A stretch of 64,000 nucleotides of DNA, from NCBI GenBank assembly GCA_009617715.1, contig VTFK01000661.1, positions 27,813 through 91,812 on the forward strand, written 5' to 3'. The translations under genes and the position numbers were made by a program. The notes under the pieces were generated by a model. That model searched no databases. It saw only the letters and a program-made list of their open reading frames with translations, and was not told the origin of the DNA. Below are positions 13,773 to 25,200 of the stretch, one piece after another (position 1 is the first letter of the stretch; each line of letters begins with the position of its first letter). The DNA comes from Plectrocnemia conspersa. Its lineage: Eukaryota > Arthropoda > Insecta > Trichoptera > Polycentropodidae.

Positions 13773-14360
13773 ATTCGACGTCAATTAAATTGAACAACGA
13801 GCGCCTTAGATTTTTAAATATTGTGATTCGACGATTTTAGATTACATGCTTTGTGATCTAGTAATAATTCAATTATACTTCTTAAGTAGTATTAAAAATT
13901 TCTTACCAAAGCCTTAAATATTAATTCTTTAAGATTTATAAAAGAAAGATAAACGGAAGTCTTCTTCAGTAGTGCCGTTGAGCGTGCGTGAGAATGCTTC
14001 GATGAATTCAGTACAAACATTCCTCTAGGCGGATTGTATTTAAATAATTTATAGTTCGTAGGTTAGTAGAAAAATTGTGGCGTCGGCCATCTGACTAATT
14101 AATTTACCAATGGGACTCAAGTTATAACATTTCAAACGAATCGTCTACTTCATACGTACCATATCATGTTTGAAATTTAATACCTTTAACTAAATTGTTG
14201 AAAATATCATATATTATTAAATAATATGTCAAATTATTAAAAATAATAGTCTCAACGCTCATAAAACTTTGAGACGTTTTAGAAATTAACTATACATAAA
14301 AATGTAAAAAAATGTTTTTGTTATTAAATGCACTAAAATTTAAATGATTATTATTTAGAA
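13773..14360. other. 3' flank of PIGV
   Basis: About 590 bp of AT-rich DNA between the PIGV stop and the hAT element. No gene or structured repeat seen. Confidence 0.5.
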
Positions 14361-16539
14361 CAATGGTGAGCAACCTTTTTTCGCAGCGGGCTGCAACCGA
14401 AAACCTGAGAAGCCATGCGTACCACAACTCTCACAAAAAACCGAGTTATGTTTTTATCTAAAATGAAATAATGTAATATTTAACAAAATATTTAATGCTG
14501 TAATTTTTTTATTAAATTTTATAAACAAATTTTAACATGACACATTTGCACATAAAACTATATATATAATACGATATAAAAAATGAAAAATTATATAATT
14601 TGTACAAAACTGTTAAAACAAAAAGAAAACAATACCAAAAGAAACTTAAAACATCAAAATATTAATCAGATAATTGGCATTGTTTTTGATCAACAATTTT
14701 TTCGATATTCAAAGTTATTCCAACTCGTATGTAATTTTTGAGCCTTTTGTCACCAATGCGATTTCGATGCTCGTGTTTAATAATTTTCATTTTGGAAAAC
14801 AGTTACTCGCAGAGGTAAGTATAATACTTCCAAATAAATTTACCATTTGTCTAGCATGGTCAGTTACCAACGGTAATTTTCCCGGTGGACAATGTTTGTA
14901 AAAATGAAGATCGGGGCTTTGAAACTTATTTTTTAATTCGGTTTTGCATTGTAGAGCAATTATCGTCATTTGTATTTTTTCAGGCTTTTTTTCAACAATT
15001 ATTTTGAAAGACGATGAAAATATATTAGAAATTTCATTTTCTCGTAAGATTTTGAACCGGGAATCAAATTCTTTCAAGTATTTATTCTGCATTTTTTCTT
15101 TTATTCTTTCGATAGATTTTCTATTGTTAACGTCGAAAAATGTGCCATATTATTGGATTCCAGTTGATGTCTCCACAATGTAAGTTTAATTTCAAAAGCA
15201 CTTATATTATCAAACCTTTGATTGATCAGTATATTTGGTCCTTTTGAAGGTCTACATTTAATTATTCCATTGTGTAATATCAACATAAAAAGTAAAATCA
15301 CACATCCTTTCTCTGAAAAGAAGAGTATTCCTTCATCTCTAAAAACAATTTGATTGTTTTTTAAATTGTACATCCGTTATAACATTTTACTGTGACTTAA
15401 ACGTCGAACTTTAGTTTTTAAAATAACATCACCATATTACCTTTCAACATCTATTAAAAATTCTTTAAATTGACGATGATTTAGCCATCGAGATCTATAA
15501 AAATTGTCAATTTTTATGTATTGATGTGACAACATTTGTTGTTTTTAATAAAAAATGCAATGAGAAACGATAATTTCTCGTTCTGTAGCCTGCATCACAT
15601 TCTTGGTTAAAAGTCCTGACACTCCAATATTCATACTAGACACGACTCTCGCTCCGTCTGTTGATGTTTCCATGATCTTTTCTATTGGCATATTAAATCG
15701 GCATAAATCACTTTTCATAAATATCTACTTCGGTGGAACTTCTTTTTAATAGGACCAAGGATGGTAGTTATTCAATAAAATTAAAACAAATCCGTTTCTC
15801 TTAAAACAAAAACTGCAAGTTGCGCTGTGTCGCTAATGCTACAACTTTCATCCAAAGCTAAAGATGTCCACTCGTTTCGAGATTCGCTTCTTTAAATTTA
15901 ATTCTGTATTATTTGAGAGATCATCCATTTTTCTCGCAAATATAAACCGAGATAAAATAATTTTTGAGAACGTTACTTTTTTGTCTGGGAAAGCAACTTC
16001 TGTTACAACTTCTAAGCATTCTTTTATTAATTCTTCATCAGTAATCGGTTTCATTCTTTTTGCTAAAATTTGACTGATATAACTTGCACGAACTATCATA
16101 TCAAGTGATGATTAGGCCATTTTAAAAATATTTTGTTGTCGCTAAGACATTTTTTTGCAATATATTTAATTTTTCTTTCCGCAATCGTCCTTGTATTTTT
16201 AAAAATTTTGAAGAATGTTTAGTTTCGTAATGGAGCTTGATTCAGATATTCTTTCTCAACATATCTAACAAACACCATCATCTTTTATACATACATAAAA
16301 TAGTTGTATGTCCATATTTCGAGGATTAAACTATACGAGTTTCAGAGATCCATGAATAAATATAAGACACCAATTGCAAGACAAGCTCTGTGAAAGTAAT
16401 GCATAACGGCTAATTTTTGTACCGAAAGCAATGGGTAACTTCACGTAGCTCCGAACACATTATGGTATGCCAGCGATTTGGTTGTTTTTCTTTGGGTGTA
16501 TTGATATTTATACTTTTAGTCTCGGGCTGCTCATCACTA
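14361..16539 (-). mobile_element. hAT element (GTF2IRD2/ZBED-like transposase), degenerate
   Basis: Both ends are visible. The left end begins CAATGGTGAGCAACC; the right end, reverse strand, reads TTAGTGATGAGCAGCC (offset by one base). They are flanked by an imperfect 8-bp duplication, ATTTAGAA (14353-14360) and ATTTAGTT (16540-16547), which is the hAT target length. Minus-strand fragments give, in order, SYISQILAKRMKPITDEELI, the LDES block with the first catalytic Asp, a TDGARVV segment, IKLTLWRHQLESNNMAHFST, and the C-terminal dimerisation region ending near LFGSIILTSASNCFPK. Several stops and frameshifts break it, so it is an inactive fossil, related to the domesticated GTF2IRD2/ZBED/SCAND3 group. 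Confidence 0.8.
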
Positions 16540-16547
16540 ATTTAGTT

Positions 16548-17397
16548 CAATTTATTCCATTAATATTAAGAATAATAGAACACATCTGGTAATCGATCTG
16601 TTCTATCTTATTACTAGGCGGATAATTACATTGTACCAAAGAAGAGCTGACACGTCGATCTATTGAGAAATGTCAAAGTGCTTTTATATAATTTGTTATT
16701 AAAAAAATATACTTTTTTATCATCACTAATGTGTTATTTTTTCAACTGACGGTATCCTGTTCGGCGGCAGTCTTCGAAAACTCGAGTGATAAATACTACA
16801 AATAAGATAAATACATCATTCTAATAAGGTTTTATTGTAATATCGAATTAATAAATATTTTTTTTATAAAAGACATTTCGAAACTTGTTTAAAAAAATTC
16901 ATTTTTTTAACAGTGAAAAATATAAATATTCACAAAAAAAAAACATTTTTGGTATGATCTTTTACAAAAAATCATAAGTACACAATAAGACTATCACCGA
17001 TGCACAATAATAATAGAACATTCAATTTATAAAATACTATCGAGGACGAAAGACGACAAATATATGCAGAATATTATTTACCGTAAGACGAATCTTATAC
17101 AACTAGCGATATAGTTAAACCGATGCTTTAACTGATTACAGACGAGGCGAAATTGATTCGCGACTATTAAAAACGTTTTCTTAAAAATAATCTTTGACGT
17201 TGTCTTCTTCGCCTACGACCGACGATCGTGATGAGACAATATAAATTCATATTTCTTATATGACTGTTTTTAACACTTATTTGGACATTTCCGACGCGGG
17301 AATGTCTTTTTCGGCTTCACCTGAAACAATAGGAGGTCTACTATACATAAATATAATCGGAGAAGATCGGTCTATCGTTATTTATTAAAATTTGTCA
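16548..17397. other. Region downstream of MBD2/3
   Basis: About 850 bp of AT-rich sequence that includes the likely MBD2/3 3' UTR. A minus-strand AATAAA (TTTATT on the plus strand at 17381-17386) sits only 12 bp after the stop, so the real polyadenylation site may lie further out. No gene seen. Confidence 0.5.
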
Positions 17398-18879
17398 CTA
17401 CATGCCGACGAGGGCCTCTTGTAGTCTTTTTCTCGCTCTGTTCACCCTCTCTTCTTGCCGTCTGATGTCATCTTCCACGACGCTGACCGCTTGGACTAAA
17501 GGCTGCTCGGGATTGACGAACACCCCGGGATTTTGTGATATGGACGTTTTCGAGGCCGTTTGACCTGTGAACATTTTTAATAGCGTTATGTGAATTTTAT
17601 TCGCCAATCACGGGATCGCTGAATTTGACTTTACCTGTCACGGGTCTCGGCGTCACGTGAAGGGCCGTAGCCAAAGCTTGAATCGTCGTCGCTTCGTTTA
17701 TATGCGGACCGATCGATTTGATCCCTCTGGGAAGCGAAGCGCCGCCTAGAACGCCCCACGCGTCGCACGCGCTCAAACCCTGAGAGCGAAATTAAAATTA
17801 TAAATTCGACGGGGCGAATACTTGAACGATCATCGAAAAAATTCAAACCTCCAGTCGTTTCTCCCAAAATAACTGCCTCGGTTTATCTTGAGGCCCCTGC
17901 TTAAAGTCCGTTTTCACTTTGCTCTCTTGCGTTTTGTGAACCGTCACGGGTTGCTTGAATATGGAGGCCGTCTGGCGTATCGGTGGCACTAGGGAAGCGT
18001 CGGAGCGAACTCCTCGGCTGTGTAAAAAACGACAAATAACATTATAATTTGTATATTGGGAATTATACTAATTGAATGCAACTCGCGATAGACGCTACTG
18101 CTAGTTCTACCGCTCGTAACTTTTGATTCAGTGCATATTAAATACATTTTTGCGACGAAATCGTATCGAAATAAAAGCGAATCGAATAAAATAGATATAT
18201 TTGTAAACCTGTAATCGAACTGTGTGCCGCGTGGTTTTCTATTTTTCCGTAGCAACAGGGAGTTAAGGCGCCCCTGTTGAAAATCAAAACAAGCAAGATC
18301 CAAGCTGTCTCCGAGGTATCGTGCCAGCTGTGGTTTGCTGCGAAACTTTTTACCAGACGGACTGCCGACAACAAGAAAATCGTGTTAATGCTGCGAACGC
18401 TACATAGGAGAGACGTGAGACTCGATTTCTTTTAAAATAAAAGTAAGTCATTAAAAGTATTCTATTCGGAATAGAAAAGTAGGTTTATCAAGAAGACGAG
18501 AATAAACATTCGAATTGAATCGAATAGAATATGTGTGAATATAAGATTCAATAGGCAACATAAGGACGGTACGAATAAATTACACCTTTGTGAAATTGTC
18601 GTCGAAGAAATCGAGTCTCCCCAATCTGCCCTATCAGCGTTGATAATAAGCGAATATAATAAAGCAACGTTGGATGGACGCCGATGCACTGACTTGAATC
18701 AAAATCTGCCGAGAGTTGGCAAATGCCGCAAAAAAAATTTCGCAGAGTATAAAATACCTGTAGTAGTAAACGTCGACTTTTCCGGCGGACAAGCCGGATT
18801 TTCGAAGCACCTCCTCGCGCTGCCATCCCTTCGGCAGCGCCGAGCAGTCCGTCTTCTTTCTTTCGACCGTGATGCTCAT
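17398..18879 (-). CDS. MBD2/3: MBD2/3, methyl-CpG-binding domain protein
   Basis: Single invertebrate orthologue of vertebrate MBD2 and MBD3, a core subunit of the NuRD/Mi-2 chromatin-remodelling complex. Five exons on the minus strand: 18879-18758, 18361-18209, 18017-17849, 17779-17635 and 17564-17398, giving 251 residues in perfect phase. Seen: an MBD domain at residues 8-70 (CSALPKGWQREEVLRKSGLS, then DVYYYSPSGKKFRSKPQLAR), the SLDLACFDF strand, the conserved LVPPIRQTASIFKQPVT block and LFWEKRLEGL, and the C-terminal coiled coil (VVEDDIRRQEERVNRARKRL) that pairs with p66/GATAD2 in this family. The DNA-contacting region looks complete, so methyl-CpG binding is plausible but not shown. Divergent neighbour: AKAP17A. 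Confidence 0.93.
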
Positions 18880-19214
18880 CTCGGCTATACCATGCGTCGC
18901 CGTAGAAAGCGCCAGTTTTGTTTACGTCCGCCGCGAGCCGGCGCAAACGTACTCGCCGTCGTTGTCGGTCTTAAGACCCTCGGCGTTGACCATAAACTCA
19001 AACGCCACATTCGCATTGGGGGAGAGAAGGGAAGAGAGGGGGGAGGGATTTTGTTTCATAATAATATTGTTAGTCTCGAATTCGGATTTCATTTATAAAT
19101 TCACCAGAAATATGGTCAGCATTAAAGAATTTTTATAAAAATAGTAAATTGTGACATTCTCCGCTTCTGTCAGATGGACTCGGAGAGTGGTAACACCGCG
19201 CGTCGTTCGTCGCG
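18880..19214. promoter_or_regulatory. Shared 5' region of divergent MBD2/3 and AKAP17A
   Basis: 335 bp separate the start codons of two divergently transcribed genes. It is locally richer in G, C and CpG than its surroundings, especially at 18880-19060, and contains a purine-rich stretch at 19019-19050. This is the usual arrangement of a bidirectional housekeeping promoter. No TATA box stands out. The promoter assignment is an inference from gene arrangement. Confidence 0.55.
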
Positions 19215-22200
19215 ATGGAGCTCCGGCGGGTGCGGTCTCTGTCCGACTGCGTCTCGCTGCACCAGGGGCGGAAGCTGATGATGAAGCCGGCGGCCAGGTT
19301 GCGCATGCGACTGGCGTTGCCCAAGGAAGGCTCCGGCCGAGTGTCCGCTTTCGAGGCCGCGGAGCGCGTGAGGAAGTTGCTCGCCGCCGACGCCTTCGCC
19401 TCGCTCCGGGTTTCCGCCACCACGAAGCGAGACGTGACGCTCGAGGGCGAGCTGCACGAGCGCAGGGAGGTTCGCGACGCCCTACGCCGCCTCGACGGCG
19501 CGCGCGTGCAGCTCAAAGACTTCCCCGAGCCGCTGCGGCTGTCGGCCGAGGAAGCGTCCGACGACAAGCCCACTCGCCACGCCTGGGACTCGTTCTTCCG
19601 CGATGCGCAGGTACCCTACGGATTGATTCACCGGGCCGATTGGGAAACGTAGTATATCAAGCCTTTTCACCTGTGGATCGTGAGCTAGATACAAACAGAA
19701 AGGTTTGTCAGGTGTCATAAAAGTACCGTTAGGAGCTCAACAATTTTTTTAGCGTCCTTTGATATTTTCAAAATCTGGTCATAGGTTTATTCGATTAGTA
19801 TACATATGTTCTTGACATAGAATGTCGACAATTCTCAATTTTTTTGATGCGAAATAGAAGGATTTGTCAAAGGAAATTTTCTTCGCTATTTCCAATTTTG
19901 ACTTTGTTACAGTGAAATTGTTATTGTCCGTGACCATGTTTTACTCTATGGTCCATATTCATAGTCTTTAATTTTATAAAAACATCGCTCAATTAAAGTA
20001 ATTTATTTATGGAAAAATAATTAATAAATAGCCGTACTCTATTTGCGTTAACCTAGTCAGTTCGAGAGCTATCCATTTCATCATTATTTATAATTGAGAA
20101 TGAAATGGCAAGTTTGGGCTTATGCAGCTCTAAAGCACACAATACGGATATACGTTTCATATCTCCTGTTTATTATTTCAACGTATTTATAGAAATTAAA
20201 ATCATTACTATATTTTTTATATTTATCAATCAATCTGAGTAATGATAAGTATATCGAACATATATCCGTATTGTGTGCTTTAGAGCTACCCAAACCCAAA
20301 CTTGCCATTTCTTTCTCAATAACGCAAATAGAGTATGTATAAATCTCGCCTTAAACTCTTATTGGCGTTCTCTATTAGATCCGTCAGCTTCGAAGGAAGG
20401 TCCTTGGGTCCAAAACCTCCTCCCACGGTCGCATCAGGCTTAAAAGTTTCGGCCCATGAGCGACCGGATTTACCTAGCCTGGCTTTCTATGCCAGGCCTC
20501 CTTCCAAGGTCGTCACGAGAGACGACCTGGACGGGTAGACCGTCGCGATTTAGCTGCTCCGGTATCACTATCCTTTTGGAGACAAAGGTTGATAGGGGAA
20601 GTGGGGAGTTTTGAAGGGAATCGTTTCCTTACAACGCTTTCAGTCGCTAAATCTTTTGCTTAATATATTATTAACACGTATCCTGCCACGTAGGCCACTG
20701 GTGGCCGTCATTTATTTTGACCACTGCGCCATGTCGATCACCCGTGACCATCAATATTTATTTTGAATCGCCAGCGATCACCGAAACACCAAATTTTAAC
20801 ATGCAATTAACAAATGAAATTAGAATATGTAACCACAAATATACTAGAGAAACGATGTTTTCCAATACAAATCACATGTAATCGAAATTATATCAGAAGA
20901 GTATACACGTATCAGTCACACTGTAGTAGTAGGTAAAATTGAAAAACTATCGTTTCTATATACATTTCCAATTGTATAATGATTATTTTAGACCAATTAT
21001 GTTTTTATGTCGATTCTATTGATTTCTATCTAAATAATGGTAACGACTATCTGTTCCTGGGCGTGGACAAGGTTCGTCAATTTGTTTCGGAGTAATTTAT
21101 TTTCTGAAGGACATCTATTTCAAATTTCGCTATTCATCACTGAAATAGGGGAGTCTAAGAAAATTTACCGCCAGCAATTCACCACCAGCAATTAATCGCT
21201 AGCAGTTTACCGCCTTGTAAATTGATCGCATAAACAATTTATAGCCTACGATCACTAGCATATTTTGCCGTCTAGAAGCAATGGGATGTGTTTATATAAT
21301 ATAAACTCGCTTATTTATTGCTAGAATGATGTTGTGGCAAGTCTTCATTTTTTTTAAATCAATACGTATTTTAACAGTTTTAAATTATTAGGAGGACCGA
21401 AAAGTAATCAAAATTTTTTTCAAATCTGTTTATTTCAATACCCGGTCTAGTAATCACATAAGTTTTTATCATTATATTAAAGTAAAAACCGTGAATTTAT
21501 GGTTTCTTTCAAAAAAAAAAATTTGACCCTTTACCTTTACCCGAGGTTGAGTTGGAAGTTTTACCCCATCTCCCACATTCACCTGATTTCGCAGTGTATG
21601 ATAACCATCTATTTAGGTCAATAAAACATTCGTTACGAAAAAAAAAATTAAAATGTTGGCGAAATAAAAAAAAAATTAGAAAAGTTTTTTGTTTAAAAAC
21701 CAAGAGTTCTGCAACAAGGGAATTGAAAATTTGCCTACACGTTGTCAAAAGGTCATTAATAATGATGGATTTTTTTTTAATTTAGTATTTAATATGATCT
21801 TGTAAATAAATGTTTTATGCAAGCAAACAAAAATTTTGGTTACTTTTCGGTCCACCTAATATATGCTGTTCTAAAAAATTTTATTAAACTCAATTTGACA
21901 GTTGCGAAACGTCCATTTTCTGTTCAAACACAAACCTAACATAAACAAATTAATCTAATGTAAGTTCAAATACTATAATTAGTTTTAGTTGACTTTCATC
22001 AGGTAAGGTTTTGATTTGAACAGCAAATAAACGTTTCGCAACTGTAACAGTGAAGTTATATTTTAAATAGTATGAATATAATTTTACTAACTAGGCCAGT
22101 TAAAATGTATCAAACAATTGATTTATAATTCCACTGATTAATATCAATGAAACCGTATTTATTCACTGCGCGGATTGTAAAAATAACATTTTAGAAAAAC

Positions 22201-25200
22201 TGTACTTTTCAATTTAAAGTGACCAATAAATTGTATGTTTTGCCTGGCAATCACTTGTAGGTTAGAAATTGTTGATGCGATCAATTGAAGCGGTGATAAA
22301 TTGCTAGTGGTGAATTGCGAGATAAATTTTCCGGACCCCAAAATAGAGATGTCACCGATGTTGTATTCTGATAAAAACGAGACCCTTATTTATTTTATGT
22401 AATATATCAAATAATATGAACGAAAGTATCGCCTGTGAATGGTTCGGGAATTTTTTACAAATAAAGATTCAATAAAAAGGTTTTTTTCTTTAGAAACGTA
22501 TATTTTTCAATCTTTATTATACTATTTCTAGACTAATGTAATAAATCAATTACATACAATAGAAAAGGGTCTCATTATTTTCAAATTCTGACAATTATAA
22601 TAATTTTGTATATTAGGTAATAAAATTGGTCATTGCATTAGTTGGCCGATTTGAATAAATGTACATACGTACGTAATATACAAGTGAATTTAAAAATCAT
22701 GCAAAACTTAATCAGTACGCTAAGTATTAGGCAACACTGCATCGCTCATTGGTGACCGTCACCTTAAATAAGGTTCTATATAAATATTTAAAAAAAAAAC
22801 ATTCATCATACATACATACATATATGTATACATATTATACAATTAAATTTGTAAATTGCCGCACTAGGTCTTTTATCAAAATATACCGTGGCAGGATACG
22901 TGATAAGACTCAGATATTTAATTGAGAATATATTATTTATAAACTTGAAATTCCCAATTATCCTGGTTTCAATCTAGTTTTTCTATCTCGCTCGAAATTT
23001 TCGGTTTTTAACATAACTGCGCGTAGGATATGGACGAGATGAAGGCCGGAGAGAGGCCAGACACGATCGCGCTGGGCGGACTCCCCGTCGAGTGGTTCCT
23101 CGACGAGAGCACCCCGCAGACTGGCGACCTGCAGCCCTCGGAAGCTGTTTTTGCCGAGGTTTTCGCTCGCTTCGGAAAAGTGCGCAGAGTCGATGTCCCG
23201 GCCTGCGATCCTTACCGGAAGAGCATGAAGGAGAATATAGCCGGAGTCAGCAAGTTTTCGTACGACTCGCGAGTCCGCTTCGAAGGCTACATCCAGTATG
23301 GCGAGTACTCGGCGTTCGCGAGAGCCATGGAAGCCCTCAGCGGAAGTCTACTTGTCAAGAAGCTCGACAGCGGAGAGGCGTTGGCAGCCGATCTGAAAGT
23401 CGACTTCGACCGCACAAAGCACCTCTCCGACGCCTCTGTCAAGCGGCGTTCTATAGTCCGTGAACGGCTCGCCGCTCGAGAAAAGACTCATCGAGACAAA
23501 GAAGCGGAGGAAGCGATGAAAGTCAAGAAGAAAGAAGAAGCAGAGAGGTTCGTATACGATCGACGACGGCGCTCCTGTATTTGAGAGTTTTCGTAGTTCG
23601 TCTTTCGAACGAAGCTCTCCTTTGCTATGAAATATAAATCTTATTAAACGCACGGTCGCGAATCTAACTCCGCCATTCGGATTTCTAAGTTTTTTTCAGA
23701 AAATTTCGTTCCTTGCAGCTCTTATTCTTAAATATCATTATAAGTGTACTAGTTAAATATATAAAAGAAATATAGCGATCGCGAGTGGCAAGTGAAATTC
23801 GAAAGAATGCCTCGGCCATGGAACGATAGTTTCAAAACGCATGGGCTTGGTGGTCGGTGCTTCTAGGCGCGAGAAAGAACAACGAGAGAGAGAAAAGCTC
23901 CTCCGCCGACAGGAGCGAGAACAGCGACGCAAAGCGAAACAGTTGGCCAAACTGAAGGAGAAAGAAGCCGACGAGATCGACTCGAAGGTCGCCGAAGAAA
24001 AAAAAGAAGCTCTTGAAGGCCCAGCGAAAGCTCCAGACGATCCGGCTGATGGAAGAACTCTTCAGGAGGTTGCAGGTGATGATTTTCACTTTACTTGGTA
24101 TCGCATTGGCTTTGATCGATTTGTTAATTTTTTTCTTTTGCAGCTCAAGTATAAAAATGGTGATGCGTTAAAAAAGAACGAGGCCATCGACGTGGACGTG
24201 GACAAGAAAGACAGCAAAAAGAAAGAGTTGAAAAGCTGGAGAACGCGTTGCTGTTCGACACTAGGGAGAAGTCGACTAGGGACAAACTCGTCAGCAAATA
24301 CAAGAGTGCCCAAGAGCGAGAACTGGAGGAGCAACGAATCAAGCTGCAGAAGGCGCTCGAAGGGAAAACTGTTTTGCGGTCCGCACTGGACGTTGGAAAG
24401 AAAAAACAGCGAACTTCTTCGATGAGCTCTCTCTCGTCGGGTTCGGACATACCTGAATTCGTAGATAAAATCGTGAAAACCGAAAGGCTGTCATCTGAAA
24501 GAGACGCTACGTTAAAAAAAGGTATTTCGCATCGATTATGAGATTGTATGATATATTAAATTTAACCAAAGTTATATGGTTATTTAAAATTGTGTTTAAA
24601 AAATATTTTGCATATTTTAGAACCCGTCGATGCAACTGTGCCGCCGCAATATAATTACAACACTGCTGCTTATGGGCCCGCTTATGTAAATCCTAATTAT
24701 AATCCTCAAGCTTTAGGTAAAGTAAATAAATAACTATCTTTGAAAATAAATTTAGACAAAATTCTAAGCAAATATTTGCAAATTAGGTGGATTTTATCCA
24801 CGTCCCGGATATTACCCTCAAGATTACGGGTATTCTAACAGAGGTCGGGGTTTCGCACCGAGAAGAAGGGGCAGTAATAATCTACCTTATGGCATTCGTG
24901 GCTTTCGCAGCGTGCCGAGGATGCCATTTTTTGACAGTTCGGATCCCAATCATCAGTTATATTATAAGTGAGAAAAAAATATTAAGGATAAAATAGTCTC
25001 ATAATTGTTCTCGACATAATTATATTTACTCTTTCCAGGTATTTCAAAAGTCTCACCGAAGGCGATAGGTATAGATCGTATTCGAGAAGTCACAGCAGAT
25101 CCCGAAGAAGATCGTATTCCAGATCTAGGTCTCGATCTTCGAGGTCTCGTTCCAGATCCCGTTCGCGTCGCCGGTCGAGATATTCACGCTCCAGATCTTA

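Larger units (their letters stand above)
21148..22339. mobile_element. Element with about 110-bp imperfect terminal inverted repeats
   Basis: The left 21148-21260 and the reverse complement of the right 22228-22339 align over about 110 bp: both begin GGGG, then GAAAATTTA, CAATTCACCAC, AGCAATT, and AATTGATCGCAT, AACAATTT. The arms contain the loosely repeated unit CAATTcacCaCtAGC. It lies inside the piggyBac-like element and itself hosts a mariner copy and a foldback element. The superfamily is unknown to me; no coding sequence of its own is seen. Confidence 0.65.
20671..22906. mobile_element. piggyBac-like non-autonomous element, about 2.2 kb, host of nested insertions
   Basis: TTAA at 20671-20674 is followed by CACGTATCCTGCCACG. 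The perfect 16-bp inverse CGTGGCAGGATACGTG lies at 22887-22902 and is followed by ATAA, a one-base variant of TTAA. Just inside the left end, GGCCACTGGTGGCC is a palindrome of the sort seen near piggyBac ends. No transposase is readable. Removal of the inner insertions would leave roughly 1.0 kb. The right target site is imperfect, so the family call is tentative. Confidence 0.6.

Noticed and set aside
19133..19720. Long overlapping open frames on both strands opposite AKAP17A exon 1
   Set aside because: They follow from the high GC content of exon 1, which removes stop codons. Only the plus-strand frame from 19215 matches a known family and joins exon 2 in phase.
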